DNA of 64,000 nucleotides from Rhodocyclaceae bacterium (GTDB lineage: Bacteria > Pseudomonadota > Gammaproteobacteria > Burkholderiales > Rhodocyclaceae): the NCBI GenBank assembly GCA_003963315.1, contig RXJP01000016.1, positions 62,001 to 126,000 of the forward strand. The letters run 5' to 3'. A program made the translations under genes and the position numbers. Below are positions 45,787 through 56,295 of this stretch, one piece after another. The notes beneath the pieces are model-generated. The model saw only the letters and a list, made by a program, of their open reading frames with translations. It ran no database searches and was not told the DNA's origin. Numbering within the stretch: position 1 is the first letter of the stretch; each line of letters begins with the position of its first letter.

Positions 45787-47145
45787 GTGAGTAAAGTATT
45801 TCCCACCGCCGCCGCTGCCTTATCCGGCCTCCTGGCGGATCACCAGACCATTGCCGCCGGTGGTTTCGGCCTGTGCGGCATCCCCGAGAACCTGATCGTC
45901 GCCCTGCGCGACAGCGGAGTCTCGGGTCTCACCATCGTCGGCAACAACGCCGGCGTGGACGGCTTCGGCATGGGCATTCTGTTGACGACCCGCCAGGTTA
46001 AGAAGGTCGTCGCCTCCTATGTGGGCGAGAACAAGGAATTCGAACGCCAGGTCCTGGCGGGAGAACTGGAACTGGAACTCACCCCCCAAGGCACCCTGGC
46101 GGAGAAACTCCGCGCCGGCGGCGCCGGCATCCCCGGCTTCTACACCCGCACCGGCTACGGCACCCTGTTGGCCGAAGGCAAGGACCTGAAAAGCTTCGAC
46201 GGCCAGGAATACGTCCTGGAACCCGCCATTCGTGCCGACGTTTCCCTGGTCAAAGCCTGGAAGGGGGACAAAGCCGGCAATCTGGTCTATCGCAAGACCG
46301 CCCGCAATTTCAACCCCATGATCGCCACCTGCGGCAAGATCACCGTGGCCGAAGTGGAAGAGCTGGTGGAAGTGGGGGAACTGGACCCGGATGAAATCCA
46401 CACACCGGGCATCTACGTGGACCGCATCGTCCAAGGCAGCGGCTACGAAAAGCGCATCGAGTTCCGTACCGTCCAAGGCACCGCCGGTTCCAAGAAGGAA
46501 TCCCCCATCCGCAATCTGATGGCCCAGCGGGCCGCCCGGGAGTTGAAAGACGGCTATCACGTCAATCTGGGCATTGGCATCCCCACCCTGGTGGCCAATT
46601 TCATCCCCGAGGGCATCCAGGTCACCCTGCAATCGGAGAACGGTTTATTGGGGATTGGCCCCTTTCCCGCAGACGATGCCGTGGATCCCGATCTGATCAA
46701 CGCCGGCAAACAGACCATCACAACGATTCCGGGCAGCAGTTTCTTCTCTAGCGCCGACTCCTTCGCCATGATCCGGGGCGGACACATCGATTTGTCCATC
46801 CTGGGGGCCCTGGAAGTAAATGACCGGGGCGACATCGCCAACTGGATGGTGCCCGGCAAGATGGTCAAGGGCCCCGGCGGCGCCATGGACCTGGTTGCCG
46901 GGGTCAAGCGCGTGGTGGTGCTGATGGAGCACTGCGCCAAGGATGGCAGCCCGAAGATCCTGCCGGAATGCACCCTGCCCATCACGGGCAAAGGCTGCGT
47001 CAACCTCATCATCACCGACCTGTGTGTGTTCGAGGTGGTCCATGGCCAGGGGCTGGTGCTGACCGAGCTCCATCCCGGGGTCAGCCTGGAAGAGGTGAAG
47101 CTGAAAACTGGCGTGCCGTTCCTGATTGCAGAATCGGCTCAATAA
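45787..47145 (+). CDS. 3-oxoacid CoA-transferase, alpha and beta subunits fused (SCOT-like)
   Basis: GGFGLCGIPENLI (alpha) and NLGIGIPTLVANF...VTLQSENGLLGIGPFP (beta) in one ORF. Confidence 0.94.
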   Translation: MSKVFPTAAAALSGLLADHQTIAAGGFGLCGIPENLIVALRDSGVSGLTIVGNNAGVDGFGMGILLTTRQVKKVVASYVGENKEFERQVLAGELELELTPQGTLAEKLRAGGAGIPGFYTRTGYGTLLAEGKDLKSFDGQEYVLEPAIRADVSLVKAWKGDKAGNLVYRKTARNFNPMIATCGKITVAEVEELVEVGELDPDEIHTPGIYVDRIVQGSGYEKRIEFRTVQGTAGSKKESPIRNLMAQRAARELKDGYHVNLGIGIPTLVANFIPEGIQVTLQSENGLLGIGPFPADDAVDPDLINAGKQTITTIPGSSFFSSADSFAMIRGGHIDLSILGALEVNDRGDIANWMVPGKMVKGPGGAMDLVAGVKRVVVLMEHCAKDGSPKILPECTLPITGKGCVNLIITDLCVFEVVHGQGLVLTELHPGVSLEEVKLKTGVPFLIAESAQ

Positions 47146-47282
47146 CATCCGTCTGCCTAGCTCATCCAGGCTCACAAAATGTTATTGGACCAGCACACTC
47201 CATAAGTGGGTCCATGAGGGAACGTCCATTACTGCCGCATCGCATTCAGGCGACCCCGACAAAGATAACTGGCATCGATTGG

Positions 47283-47306
47283 GAGGGGGCGTTATCGCCC
47301 TCTTTT
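47283..47306 (+). terminator. Probable terminator GAGGGGGCG-TTAT-CGCCCTCTTTT
   Basis: About 9-bp GC-rich stem (two G-U) with short T tract, downstream of CoA-transferase. Confidence 0.5.
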
Positions 47307-47515
47307 CCCGCCAAAGACACCTGTCGTTTACTCTGGCTACTCTTTGGCGCTGACAGAGCCTTTGTGGAATGATCATGCAAAGCCACCAGGCGCTCGTGGC
47401 GTTCATGGCTTAAATACCCGACTTAAGCTTGACCCTTGGTACAAGCCATCTTTGAAAAGTGGGTTCCCGCTCCAAAGTAGAGGCCACCATTCCGCCCACC
47501 GTACCCTGCTGCAAC

Positions 47516-47570
47516 TAGGGCCTGTTCACACTATGTCGGCGGACCGTCGCCATAGTGTGAACAGGCCCTA
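47516..47570. repeat. Near-perfect palindromic element: 20-bp perfect arms TAGGGCCTGTTCACACTATG / CATAGTGTGAACAGGCCCTA
   Basis: Direct reading; outermost TA could be a target-site duplication; 15-nt near-palindromic centre. Confidence 0.8.
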
Positions 47571-47762
47571 ACTGAGCAAGCGGCCCACATTGGAGCAAGT
47601 TGCCCACTCGCCATGTGTAAGAAACAAGACAACCTCCGGCTGCCCTTGTATCCTGAGACGAAGGAAAATCCCGGTCTTACCATGCCTTGTCAGGAGCACA
47701 GTCCACTTCCTGTGGATATTGCCGCCACTCAAGTTGCTATGGCATATAGCCTGCTTCCAGCA

Positions 47763-47790
47763 CTGGCTCGCCTAGAGCCAGCGTTTTTTT
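47763..47790 (+). terminator. Rho-independent terminator CTGGCTC-GCCTA-GAGCCAG-CG-TTTTTTT
   Basis: 7-bp perfect stem followed by seven T; lies 82 bp before pntA with no convincing ORF upstream of it. Confidence 0.8.
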
Positions 47791-47871
47791 GTATCCTAGT
47801 CCGATTAAATTAATCATACGGGGCGGACTCGATTTGCCCCCGCATTCAAACTTTGTCCGTGGGAGGGCAGC

Positions 47872-49458
47872 ATGGCCTTAATCATTGGGGTGCCCCGGGA
47901 AACATTCGCCAACGAGAAACGTGTAGCGACAGTTCCCGAGGTAGTGGAAAAACTGATCAAGCTGGGTTTTGGCGTACTGGTGGAAACCAATGCCGGCGTT
48001 GGCGCCAATTGTGGCGACGATGCCTATGTGGCGGCAGGCGCCCAGATTGCGGCCAACGCAGCAGAGCTTTGGTCCAAGGCCGATGTGGTATTCAAGGTGC
48101 GGGCGCCGAGCACGGAGGAAATGGCTCTGATGCGGGAAGGCACAGCCCTGCTCAGCTTCGTCTGGCCGGCCCAGAACCCCGAATTAATGCAGCAATTGGC
48201 GGCCAAGAAGGCCACCGTGCTGGCCATTGACTGTTTGCCGCGCACCCTTTCCCGCGCCCAGAAGATGGATGCCCTGACTTCCCAAGCCGGGGTCGCCGGC
48301 TACCGGGCGGTCATCGAGGCGGCCAATGCCTTTGGCCGCTTCTTCAACGGCCAGATCACCGCCGCCGGAAAGGTGCCCCCCGCCAAGGTATTCATCGCCG
48401 GCGCCGGCGTGGCCGGCCTGGCTGCCATCGGCACGGCTGCCGGTCTGGGCGCCATCGTCCGCGCCAACGATACCCGGGCGGAAGTGGCTGACCAGGTGGT
48501 GTCCCTGGGCGGCGAGTTCGTCAAGGTCGATTATGAAGAGGAAGGTTCCGGCGGCGGCGGTTACGCCAAGGTGATGTCCGAAGGCTTCCAGCAGGCCCAG
48601 CGCGAGATGTACGCCAAGCAGGCCAAGGAATGCGACATCATCATCACCACCGCCCTGATCCCCGGCAAGCCGGCCCCGCGCCTGATCACCGCCGACATGG
48701 TGAAATCCATGAAACCCGGCAGCGTGATCGTGGACATGGCCGCCGAACAAGGGGGCAATTGCGAGCTGACCGAACCCGGCCAGACCGTGGTGAAGCACGG
48801 CGTCACCATCGTCGGTTATACCGACCTGACCTCCCGCCTGGCCAAGCAATCCTCGACCCTCTACGCCAACAACCTGCTGCGCCTAACGGAAGAACTGTGC
48901 AAGGCCAAGGACGGCAATCTCAACGTCAACATGGAAGACGACGCCATCCGCGGCCTGACCGTGGTCAAGGAAGGCGCCGTCACCTGGCCGGCACCGCCCC
49001 TCAAGGCGGCACCGGCGCCGGCCCCCAAAGCCGCGGCACCGGCCGCGGCGGCGGCGAAGAAGAGCAGCGGCCACGGCGCGCCCAGCGAACCCATGCCCGG
49101 CGGCAAATTGGCCGTTATGTTCGGCGTGATGGCCGTGCTGTTCTGGCTGGTGGGCGCCTTTGCGCCCCCGGCCTTCCTGGCCCACTTCACCGTATTTGTG
49201 CTGGCCTGCTTCGTCGGTTACATGGTGGTCTGGAACGTGACGCCTTCCCTGCACACGCCGCTGATGAGCGTGACCAATGCCATCAGCTCCATCATCGCCA
49301 TCGGCGCGTTGATCCAGATTGCACCGCCCCTCGCCGAGGGCACAGCGCAGAATGAATGGATCCGCTGGCTTGCCGTAGGCGGCGTGGTGCTCACCGCCGT
49401 CAATATGTTCGGCGGCTTCGCCGTGACCCAGCGCATGCTGGCCATGTTCCGCAAGTAA
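47872..49458 (+). CDS. pntA: NAD(P) transhydrogenase subunit alpha PntA (full length)
   Basis: [64 protein letters not shown]-terminal TM helices. Confidence 0.97.
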   Translation: MALIIGVPRETFANEKRVATVPEVVEKLIKLGFGVLVETNAGVGANCGDDAYVAAGAQIAANAAELWSKADVVFKVRAPSTEEMALMREGTALLSFVWPAQNPELMQQLAAKKATVLAIDCLPRTLSRAQKMDALTSQAGVAGYRAVIEAANAFGRFFNGQITAAGKVPPAKVFIAGAGVAGLAAIGTAAGLGAIVRANDTRAEVADQVVSLGGEFVKVDYEEEGSGGGGYAKVMSEGFQQAQREMYAKQAKECDIIITTALIPGKPAPRLITADMVKSMKPGSVIVDMAAEQGGNCELTEPGQTVVKHGVTIVGYTDLTSRLAKQSSTLYANNLLRLTEELCKAKDGNLNVNMEDDAIRGLTVVKEGAVTWPAPPLKAAPAPAPKAAAPAAAAAKKSSGHGAPSEPMPGGKLAVMFGVMAVLFWLVGAFAPPAFLAHFTVFVLACFVGYMVVWNVTPSLHTPLMSVTNAISSIIAIGALIQIAPPLAEGTAQNEWIRWLAVGGVVLTAVNMFGGFAVTQRMLAMFRK

Positions 49459-49472
49459 GGGAGACCCGTTTC

Positions 49473-50891
49473 ATGTCTGCAAATCTGGCTACCGTCTCCT
49501 ATATCGGAGCAACCATCCTCTTCATCCTCAGCCTGGGCGGCCTGTCCAACCAGGAATCCGCCCGCCGCGGCAACCTCTTCGGCATGATCGGCATGACCAT
49601 CGCCGTGGTGGCCACGGTGTTCGGCCCCCGGGTCACTGGTGCAGGCCTGCCCTGGATCATCGGCGCCATGGCCATCGGCGGCACCGTGGGCCTGGTCGCC
49701 GCACGCAAGGTGCAAATGACCCAGATGCCCGAACTCGTGGCGCTGATGCACAGCCTGGTGGGTCTGGCCGCGGCCCTGGTGGGCTTTGCCAGCTACATCG
49801 ACACGTCGTCACCCATGGTGGGTGCGGAAAAGACGATTCATGAGGTGGAAATCTACGTCGGTATCCTGATCGGCGTGGTCACCTTCTCCGGTTCGTTGAT
49901 CGCCTTCGGCAAGTTGGCCGGAAAAATAGGCGGCAAGCCCTTGTTGCTACCTGGCCGCCACTGGCTCAATCTGGCCGGGCTGTTGATCGTGATCTGGTTC
50001 GGCCGCGAGTTCCTCAACGCCCATACCGTCGCCGACGGCATGACGCCCCTCATCGTGCTGACCGTGATCTCCCTGCTCTTCGGGGTACACATGGTCATGG
50101 CCATCGGCGGCGCCGACATGCCCGTGGTGGTGTCCATGCTCAACAGCTACTCCGGCTGGGCTGCCGCCGCCACCGGCTTCATGCTTTCCAATGACCTGCT
50201 GATCGTGGTGGGCGCCTTGGTGGGTTCCTCCGGTGCGATCCTGTCCTACATCATGTGCCGGGCCATGAACCGCAACTTCGTCAGCGTGATCGCCGGCGGC
50301 TTCGGCAGCGGCGCCCCGGCGCCGAAGGGCGCGAAGGATGCCGCCAGTGCGGAACCGGCCGGCGAGGTCAGCCCGATCAATGCCGCCGAAACGGCCGAAC
50401 TGCTCCGCGAATCGAAGAACGTCATCATCGTTCCAGGCTATGGCATGGCCGTAGCCCAGGCCCAACACACGGTGTTTGAAATCACCAAGACCCTGCGCGA
50501 AAAAGGCGTAAACGTCCGCTTCGGCATCCACCCCGTTGCCGGCCGCATGCCCGGCCACATGAACGTGCTGCTGGCGGAAGCCAAGGTGCCCTACGACATC
50601 GTGATGGAAATGGACGAGATCAACGAGGACTTCCCGGACACTGATGTGGCCATGGTGATCGGCGCCAATGACATCGTGAACCCCAGCGCGGCGGAAGATC
50701 CCACCAGCCCCATCGCCGGCATGCCGGTGCTGGAGGTGTGGAAAGCCAAGACCACGGTGGTCATGAAGCGCTCCATGGCCTCCGGTTACGCGGGCGTGGA
50801 CAATCCGCTGTTCTACAAGGAGAACAACCGGATGCTCTTCGGCGATGCCAAGAAAATGCTGGACGAGGTGCTGATCGCCCTCCACGGCTAA
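49473..50891 (+). CDS. pntB: NAD(P) transhydrogenase subunit beta PntB
   Basis: [66 protein letters not shown]. Confidence 0.98.
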   Translation: MSANLATVSYIGATILFILSLGGLSNQESARRGNLFGMIGMTIAVVATVFGPRVTGAGLPWIIGAMAIGGTVGLVAARKVQMTQMPELVALMHSLVGLAAALVGFASYIDTSSPMVGAEKTIHEVEIYVGILIGVVTFSGSLIAFGKLAGKIGGKPLLLPGRHWLNLAGLLIVIWFGREFLNAHTVADGMTPLIVLTVISLLFGVHMVMAIGGADMPVVVSMLNSYSGWAAAATGFMLSNDLLIVVGALVGSSGAILSYIMCRAMNRNFVSVIAGGFGSGAPAPKGAKDAASAEPAGEVSPINAAETAELLRESKNVIIVPGYGMAVAQAQHTVFEITKTLREKGVNVRFGIHPVAGRMPGHMNVLLAEAKVPYDIVMEMDEINEDFPDTDVAMVIGANDIVNPSAAEDPTSPIAGMPVLEVWKAKTTVVMKRSMASGYAGVDNPLFYKENNRMLFGDAKKMLDEVLIALHG

Positions 50892-50907
50892 GCGTTCGCC
50901 ACCCCAT

Positions 50908-50941
50908 AAGGCCGCAGCCCCATTGGGCTGCGGCCTTTTCT
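50908..50941 (+). terminator. Rho-independent terminator AAGGCCGCAGCCC-CATT-GGGCTGCGGCCTTTTC
   Basis: 13-bp perfect stem followed by T-rich tract, just after pntB. Confidence 0.9.
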
Positions 50942-50966
50942 TTGGCCCTATTCCGTTGCCCTGCCT

Positions 50967-51770
50967 TTAGGAAACAGTGGATTTTTTCGGCGCACCGGCT
51001 GCAAAGGGCTTTTTCTTCGGCGTCTCCACTTCCACCACCTTGATGATGGCCACGGAGCAATTGTCGCCCCGGCCCTTGGCCCTTTCCCGGGCCCTTTCGA
51101 TCAAGGTTTCCGCCGCCTGCCTAGGCGGCATGGCGTCCAGGATGCCGCCCATCTCATCGTTCTTGAAATAAGCCCAGATACCGTCGGAACACACCAGGAA
51201 GCAATCCCCGGCCTGCAAGCCCACCGCCTCGCCGAAATCGATCTCGGGCTTGGCCTCGTCCCCCAGGCAGGACACCAGGAGGTTCTTGTTGGGGTGCTGC
51301 TCCGCCTGCTCCTCGGTGATGTAGCCGGGGACGACCATCTTGCGCATGACGAGGGAATGGTCCACGGTGCGCGCCAGCAACTCCCCGTTGCGGAAGTGGT
51401 AGATACGGGAATCGCCACAATGGGCCCAGTCCACCCGTCCCGGCTGGAGCAGCAGGACGCAGGCGGTGCTGTGGGGCTCCAGGCCCGAGGTCATGGCCGC
51501 CAGGCGGATGCCCTCATGGCCGTCGTTGATGCAGTTGCCGAGCATCTCCTTCACATCGCCGCCAGGACCGAATCGGTCGAAGCTTTGCCGCGCAGATTGG
51601 ATGACCTGCTCCGCCGCCATGGAGCCGCCGCTCAATCCGCCCATGCCATCGGCCAAGGCCACCAGCATCGCCCCGGCGTACTTGGGATTGGGAAAAATGG
51701 CAACACGATCCTGCTGCTCCTCGCGGTCGCCGATATGCTGGGCTGCGCAGCTATCTATGGAAAGGGCCAT
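50967..51770 (-). CDS. PP2C-family protein serine/threonine phosphatase
   Basis: MLVALADGMGGLSGGSMAAEQV; WAHCGDSRIYHFRNGEL; FLVCSDGIWAYF; GRGDNCSVAIIKV. Confidence 0.94.
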   Translation of the reverse strand: MALSIDSCAAQHIGDREEQQDRVAIFPNPKYAGAMLVALADGMGGLSGGSMAAEQVIQSARQSFDRFGPGGDVKEMLGNCINDGHEGIRLAAMTSGLEPHSTACVLLLQPGRVDWAHCGDSRIYHFRNGELLARTVDHSLVMRKMVVPGYITEEQAEQHPNKNLLVSCLGDEAKPEIDFGEAVGLQAGDCFLVCSDGIWAYFKNDEMGGILDAMPPRQAAETLIERARERAKGRGDNCSVAIIKVVEVETPKKKPFAAGAPKKSTVS

Positions 51771-51856
51771 GGGTCAGTTGCCATTCCTGGAAACAATGGG
51801 CTGCCGCCCATTCTGATCGCAGAGGGAATGCCGCCGCATCTGTCTTTGCAAATTCC

Positions 51857-52708
51857 TCATGCCTCGCCGTGGAAACGCTCTTCCATATCCTGGCGAAACT
51901 CTTTTTCCTCGTCGGGATGCAGCCCCAGTTCCGCCAGCACCTCCGCTTCCAAATCCTCCCAGCCCGGCGTCTCCACGTGCATCACGTGATTGCAGTAGTG
52001 CCTGGCCAGGTGCAGGATCGCCACCAGGGAACGGACAGCACCGAATTCCTCCCGGGGCATCTCTTCGTGGTACAGGATCGCCGTGGCCACGAAATCCGGC
52101 AACTTCCAATGGCGGGCCACCAGATAGCCGATGACGCAGTGGTCCACATTCAGTTTCGCGTCCTCGTCCTCCACATCCAGTTCACATTGCAAACGGTCGA
52201 AGGACACCTTCTTGCAGTAGTCGGGGAAACGTTGCATCAACACAGGGATTCCGCACTCGCGGAATATGCCCGCCATATAGGCCTGTTCAGGGAAGATATT
52301 GCACACCGATACCCTGTCGTCGGCGATCAGCGCCGCCATCTCGGCGATATCCGAAGAGCGCGTCCAGAAGGCATCGAAGGCCTTGCGCTTACCCTCGGAC
52401 AACGAGGTGGTCAGCGCCACGGCCTGGACCAGGCTGAGCAGCTGCTTGGTTCCAAGCATCATCAACACCTGATCGAGGCGATCCATGTTCTTTTTGCCCT
52501 TGGCAAAAAGGGGAGACTTGGCCACCTTGAATACCATGGCAGCCAGCCCCGGATCCTTACCGATGATCCGCGCCAGGGTATGGTTATCGTAATCCCCTTG
52601 CTCCAGCGATTGCTGCAACTCGGCCAACACCTTGGGCCAAGGAGGAATCTTCAAGCCCCGGCCTATGAGGTCCTTGAGGGCTTCTTCGTCGTTGATCGCC
52701 TGTTTCAT
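51857..52708 (-). CDS. HDOD domain protein
   Basis: LKIPPWPKVLAELQQSLEQGDYDNHTLARIIGKDPGLAAMVFKVAKSP; HCVIGYLVARHWKLPD. Confidence 0.9.
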   Translation of the reverse strand: MKQAINDEEALKDLIGRGLKIPPWPKVLAELQQSLEQGDYDNHTLARIIGKDPGLAAMVFKVAKSPLFAKGKKNMDRLDQVLMMLGTKQLLSLVQAVALTTSLSEGKRKAFDAFWTRSSDIAEMAALIADDRVSVCNIFPEQAYMAGIFRECGIPVLMQRFPDYCKKVSFDRLQCELDVEDEDAKLNVDHCVIGYLVARHWKLPDFVATAILYHEEMPREEFGAVRSLVAILHLARHYCNHVMHVETPGWEDLEAEVLAELGLHPDEEKEFRQDMEERFHGEA

Positions 52709-52849
52709 AACGTACTTTCCGCAGCGTCGTCAGACGGCCGCCGCAGTCCTTGCTGTTGTTCGGTACGGGCTGCAAGGTTAGCATCGCCGGGACCGTCATG
52801 GGCGGCTTTGCGAACCGAAGTCGCCCGTATTGGCCTCTATAATCCGCCC

Positions 52850-53398
52850 ATGGGACACCGACTTTCGAAAATCTACACACGTACCGGCGACGGCGGCACC
52901 ACTGGTCTGGGCGATGGCAGCCGGATTAATAAGGACGCCCTGCGGGTAGCGGCCATGGGCGATATCGACGAACTCAACGCCAGCCTTGGGCTGCTCCTGT
53001 GCGAACCCTTGCCGGATGGCGTGCCGAGATTGCTCACGGCCATCCAGCATGATCTGTTCGACCTCGGCGGAGAGTTGTGCATCCCCGGTAGCCGCCTGCT
53101 TCCTGAAAGTGGAACAGAAGTGCTCGAAGAAGCCATCGACCACTACAACAGCGAGTTGGCTCCCCTCAAAGAATTCATCCTACCCGGCGGCTGCCGCGCC
53201 GCCGCCCTCGCCCACCAGTCACGCACCATCTGCCGCCGCGCTGAGCGCAATGTGGTAGCCCTGAGCAGGGACGAGGCCGTATCCGCAAACATACTCGGCT
53301 ATGTCAACCGCCTCTCCGACCTGCTCTTCGTCCTGGCGCGCTGGCTCAACCGCAATGCCGGATGCGGCGACGTGCTGTGGAATCGGCAACGGGGATGA
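52850..53398 (+). CDS. Cob(I)alamin adenosyltransferase, PduO type
   Basis: LSKIYTRTGDGGTTGLGDGSRINKD; ILPGGCRAAALAHQSRTICRRAER; YVNRLSDLLFVLARWLN. Confidence 0.96.
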   Translation: MGHRLSKIYTRTGDGGTTGLGDGSRINKDALRVAAMGDIDELNASLGLLLCEPLPDGVPRLLTAIQHDLFDLGGELCIPGSRLLPESGTEVLEEAIDHYNSELAPLKEFILPGGCRAAALAHQSRTICRRAERNVVALSRDEAVSANILGYVNRLSDLLFVLARWLNRNAGCGDVLWNRQRG

Positions 53399-53417
53399 GC
53401 TGACGGAGACCAAGAAA

Positions 53418-53446
53418 AACGCCAGGCAGTGCCTGGCGTTTTTCTT
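53418..53446. terminator. Likely bidirectional terminator AACGCCAGGCA-G-TGCCTGGCGTT with T tracts on both sides
   Basis: 11-bp perfect arms; TTTTTCTTT on plus and GTTTTTCTT on minus; convergent adenosyltransferase and tRNA. Confidence 0.85.
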
Positions 53447-53450
53447 TGGA

Positions 53451-53526
<76 letters not shown>

Positions 53527-53539
53527 GTCAAAGCACTTC

Positions 53540-55438
53540 CTAAGCGGCGGCCACCGTCGGCGGCAGCAAGGCCGAACGGGGGATACCGCGCCCTTCGCCT
53601 AGGGCGACGAGCAGTTCCTTCATGTCCAGGATCAACACGATCTGACCATTGGAGAGCGTGGTGACGCCGGCGACGCCCTTGGGACGGAAATCATCCAGGG
53701 ATTTGATAACGGCGTCTTCCCGGCCCATGAACCCATCAATGGCCAGGATGAAGGTATGTTCGGCCGTCTGCATGAGCACGCCATAACCCGGCACGCGGCT
53801 GCTGCTCCACCCCAGGAGATAGGAAAGGGGATAGATGGGCATGACCTCGCCACGCACCACCATGGTGGCACGGCCACCCACTTCCTGGATGGCGCCCACT
53901 TCAATGGGCAGGATTTCGCGCACCATGGATAGGGGCACGGCGAAAGGTTGCTCTTCCAACTGCACTAACAGCACCGGCAGGATGGCGAGGGTCAGCGGCA
54001 GCGAAATGACGAAGGTGGTGCCCTTGCCCTGCTGCGACTTGATATCGATGGAACCGTTGAGCTTCTGGATGTTGGTCTTCACCACATCCATGCCGACACC
54101 GCGTCCGGATACGTCAGATGCCACATCCTTGGTGGAGAAGCCCGGCAGGAAGATCAGGTTGTAGCTTTGCCGCTCATCCATGGTGTTGGCCTCTTCATCG
54201 GTGATGAGGCCTTTCTCCAAGGCTTTGGCGCGCAACCTTTCCGCATTCATGCCGCGTCCATCGTCAGCGACGATAAGGACGATGTGATCGCCTTCCTGCC
54301 GCGCTTCGAGCCGCACCTGGGACTTCGGCGTCTTGCCTACGGCGATACGATCTTCGGTGGGTTCGATGCCGTGATCCACGGCATTGCGAATCAAGTGGAT
54401 GATGGGATCCGAGAGATCCTCGATCATGGTCTTGTCAATTTCGGTGTCTTCGCCCACCAATTGCAGCTCGACGTCCTTACCCAGGGAGCGGGCCAAGTCA
54501 CGGGCAATACGGGGATACTTCTGGAACAGGCGGCCAATGGGCTGCATGCGGGTCTTCATCACCGCGTTTTGCAGGTCGGACACCAGCAAGTCCAGTTGGC
54601 TCACGGCCTGGTCGAGGGCGTGCAGGGTATCGGTATCGTTGCGGCCGTTGAGAATATCGGAACGCAACGAGTTGAGCCGGTTTTTGGTCAGTCCGATTTC
54701 GCCGGACAGGTTGAGTACCTGGTCCAGGCGGGTGGTATCCACGCGGATGGAATTGTCGCGGCTCTTCTCGGTCTCACGGCGTCCGCCCACCACCTGGGCG
54801 CCGGGTTTGTCGGTAGTGCGGCGGCCGATGGCGGCATGGATGATCTGTTCCGGGGTTTCACCCGCAACATCATGGTGCAGAACCACGGGCGCGGGTACGG
54901 AAGCAGTGGCAGCGGGCGCGGGCGCTGCCACTGCGCCGGCCACAGCGGAAAACATCTGATTCCAGTCGGGATTGGCGCCGGCGGGGGCCGACACAGCCAC
55001 CGGCGCTATGGGCGCCGCCGGAGCCGCAACGGCGGCTTTGCCCAATTCCCCAGCAATGGCGGCCTTGAGACGGGCGATCAGCGAGGGATCGGCGGGTGCA
55101 GGCTGAACGCCACCCTCCAGGGCACCGAACATATCCCTGACCGAACCGGTAGCGTCGAGGATGACATCCATCATATTGGGCGTCACATCCATCTCGCCGT
55201 TACGCAACAAGTCGAACAGGTTCTCCGTCAGATGGCACAAGGTAACCAGTTCAGTGGCGGCGAGGAAGCCTGCTCCCCCCTTGATGGTGTGGAAGCCGCG
55301 AAAGATATCGTTGAGAAGTTTCTTGTCCTGGGGATTCTGTTCCAGGTCCACCAACTTGTTGTCCACCCCGGACAGCAGGTCAGCCGCCTCCACCAGGAAA
55401 TCCTGGAGAAGGTCTTCCATTCCTTGAAAGTCGCTCAT
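53540..55438 (-). CDS. cheA: Chemotaxis histidine kinase CheA
   Basis: Hpt FHTIKGGAGFL; HATPase DHGIEPTEDR, DDGRGMN; GRGVGMDVVKTNIQKLNG; CheW-like C-term. Confidence 0.97.
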   Translation of the reverse strand: MSDFQGMEDLLQDFLVEAADLLSGVDNKLVDLEQNPQDKKLLNDIFRGFHTIKGGAGFLAATELVTLCHLTENLFDLLRNGEMDVTPNMMDVILDATGSVRDMFGALEGGVQPAPADPSLIARLKAAIAGELGKAAVAAPAAPIAPVAVSAPAGANPDWNQMFSAVAGAVAAPAPAATASVPAPVVLHHDVAGETPEQIIHAAIGRRTTDKPGAQVVGGRRETEKSRDNSIRVDTTRLDQVLNLSGEIGLTKNRLNSLRSDILNGRNDTDTLHALDQAVSQLDLLVSDLQNAVMKTRMQPIGRLFQKYPRIARDLARSLGKDVELQLVGEDTEIDKTMIEDLSDPIIHLIRNAVDHGIEPTEDRIAVGKTPKSQVRLEARQEGDHIVLIVADDGRGMNAERLRAKALEKGLITDEEANTMDERQSYNLIFLPGFSTKDVASDVSGRGVGMDVVKTNIQKLNGSIDIKSQQGKGTTFVISLPLTLAILPVLLVQLEEQPFAVPLSMVREILPIEVGAIQEVGGRATMVVRGEVMPIYPLSYLLGWSSSRVPGYGVLMQTAEHTFILAIDGFMGREDAVIKSLDDFRPKGVAGVTTLSNGQIVLILDMKELLVALGEGRGIPRSALLPPTVAAA

Positions 55439-55469
55439 TTTGTGTTCTCCTGTCCGGATGGCGCAGGGC

Positions 55470-56285
55470 TTAGAAGCCCAGGCTCTCCAGCAACTCGTCC
55501 ACCTGGGCCTGGGTGGTGACCACATCACTGCGGCCAGCGGCATTCACCACCGGACCGTTCAGCAATCCGTCCGGCGTCTCCGCCTTCTTTTCCTGGGGCA
55601 TGGCTTCTATCAATACGGACAACAGTTGGCCTTCAAGGCCCTGGGCCATTTCGACCACTTTCTTGATCACCTGCCCGGTCAAATCCTGGAAATCCTGGGC
55701 CATCACAATTTCCATCATCTGGGCATTGACCGCCTTGATCTTGCCACTGCCGCCATGGAAAAAACTGCGGGTATCGGCAGCCAGGGCCTTGAATTCATCC
55801 ACCGACAGTTGGTTGGCGAACATGCGATCCCAACGGGCACCCAGGGACTCTGTGCCCGCCAGAAGATCGTCCTGTATCGGTTTCACGATATCAGCGGCAT
55901 TGAGTACGCGGCTTGCCGCCTGTTCGGTCATCTGCGCAATGTAAGTCAGCCGCTGGCGGGCATCCGGCATTTGCTTGGCGGTGTCCTCCAGCATTTTGTC
56001 GTAACCCAATTCCCGCAGACTGTCATGGAGTTGGCGGGCCAAATGGCCCAACCGATTGAACACCACGTCATCCTTGCTCTCGGGTTCGGCAGGGGCCGAG
56101 TCGGGCAGCGCGATTTCCGATGCGACACTATCGAACAAAGCCTGAAGATCATCGGAATCCCCAGATGCATCCGGTTCCGCTACCGGCGCCGCAGGCAGTT
56201 TGGCCGATGTGTTGGCGATAGTATCGAACAGCGCTTGCAGATCGTCTGAATCGCCGGATTCGTTCAGCTGGACGGGATTTGACAT
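55470..56285 (-). CDS. cheZ: Chemotaxis protein phosphatase CheZ
   Basis: EIVMAQDFQDLTGQVIKKVVEMAQ; C-term QAQVDELLESLGF. Confidence 0.96.
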   Translation of the reverse strand: MSNPVQLNESGDSDDLQALFDTIANTSAKLPAAPVAEPDASGDSDDLQALFDSVASEIALPDSAPAEPESKDDVVFNRLGHLARQLHDSLRELGYDKMLEDTAKQMPDARQRLTYIAQMTEQAASRVLNAADIVKPIQDDLLAGTESLGARWDRMFANQLSVDEFKALAADTRSFFHGGSGKIKAVNAQMMEIVMAQDFQDLTGQVIKKVVEMAQGLEGQLLSVLIEAMPQEKKAETPDGLLNGPVVNAAGRSDVVTTQAQVDELLESLGF

Positions 56286-56295
56286 GATGCGCCCC

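Noticed and set aside
47217-47240. Partial similarity ACGTCCATTACTGCCG to GCGTCCATCACTGCCG at 34580-34596
   Set aside because: Short imperfect match with no TAAAG element; probably coincidence.
47613-47813. 66-aa ORF MCKKQDNLRLPLYPETKENPG...
   Set aside because: Runs through a strong terminator and has no clear ribosome-binding site or family; treated as possible sRNA region instead.
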